In this document: positions 37,237-37,296 of the stretch, in pieces
Position numbering within the stretch: position 1 is the first letter of the stretch
How the letters are laid out: each line of letters opens with the position of its first letter
Source of the DNA: Mediterranea sp. (in: CFB group bacteria)
GTDB lineage: Bacteria; Bacteroidota; Bacteroidia; Bacteroidales; Bacteroidaceae
Reading direction: 5' to 3'
Assembly (NCBI GenBank): GCA_031261785.1
Contig: JAISIZ010000026.1
Span: 1 to 37,296 of the forward strand
DNA: 37,296 nucleotides
The notes under the pieces: generated by a model
Seen by the model: only the letters and a program-made list of their open reading frames with translations
Databases searched by the model: none
What the model was told of the DNA's origin: nothing
Translations under genes and position numbers: made by a program

Positions 37237-37296
37237 ATGAAACATATCGACTGGCAAAGAAGCCCCATACGCTTTAAGGCGATGACAGGTCTGAGT
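37237..37296 (+). CDS. Start of a probable IS5-like transposase (truncated by window end)
   Basis: Twenty codons open from the ATG at 37237 and remain open at the edge, encoding MKHIDWQRSPIRFKAMTGLS. The FKAMTGLS pattern resembles the N-terminal helix-turn-helix (xxLTGLtxxEF) of DDE transposases of the IS5 group common in Bacteroidales. So little is visible that the assignment is tentative; any short-leadered gene could start here. Confidence 0.45.
   Translation, partial: MKHIDWQRSPIRFKAMTGLS

Overview
The window looks like a chromosome segment from a high-GC member of the order Bacteroidales. The evidence is the Bacteroidetes-specific families present (SusC/SusD pair, FimA/Mfa-type fimbrillins, DUF1735, DUF5683, DUF3575), the atpD-C-x-B-E-F-H-A-G gene order, promoters of the form TTTG-N20-TAnnTTTG, and mostly poor Shine-Dalgarno sites. 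The high GC and gene content would suit a Tannerella-like genome, but that placement is an inference.

Positions 1-8160 hold a housekeeping block. A partial AAA-ATPase/PDDEXK protein sits on the minus strand. A tight plus-strand run follows: ParA, ParB, a DUF5683 membrane protein, an MltD-like lytic transglycosylase, a bifunctional RelA/SpoT enzyme and an M15-like (DUF5715) lipoprotein. Positions 8177-9347 carry a nitroreductase and riboflavin synthase on the minus strand. The 708-base gap before the ATP synthase operon contains a textbook minus-strand promoter and, about 55 bases downstream, an intrinsic terminator with no gene between them, which marks a candidate small RNA or ribE attenuator. 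Positions 10056-17337 are the complete F1Fo ATP synthase operon, with an unrecognised four-helix membrane protein between atpC and atpB.

Positions 17395-25370 form a minus-strand fimbrial locus. In transcription order it runs OmpA/DUF3575 protein, FimB/Mfa2-like anchor, three fimbrillin lipoproteins, then a membrane-anchored TPR-AraC regulator. A perfect 21-bp inverted repeat lies between the last fimbrillin and the regulator. A 634-base GC-rich gap with inverted repeats separates this locus from the next.

Positions 26005-37070 are a minus-strand polysaccharide utilisation locus: FecR-type anti-sigma factor, SusC (with STN domain), SusD, a GH18-fold protein lacking catalytic residues, a DUF1735/LamG protein, a GH18 endo-beta-N-acetylglucosaminidase and a Big2/discoidin lipoprotein. 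This gene set matches N-glycan-harvesting loci known from Bacteroides. Between fecR and susC, on the opposite strand, lie a near-consensus promoter, a 22-bp palindrome and an intrinsic terminator. Together they predict a cis-antisense RNA of about 95 nt that overlaps the susC leader. The right edge begins what looks like an insertion-sequence transposase with its own near-leaderless promoter, just where the cognate ECF sigma gene would be expected.
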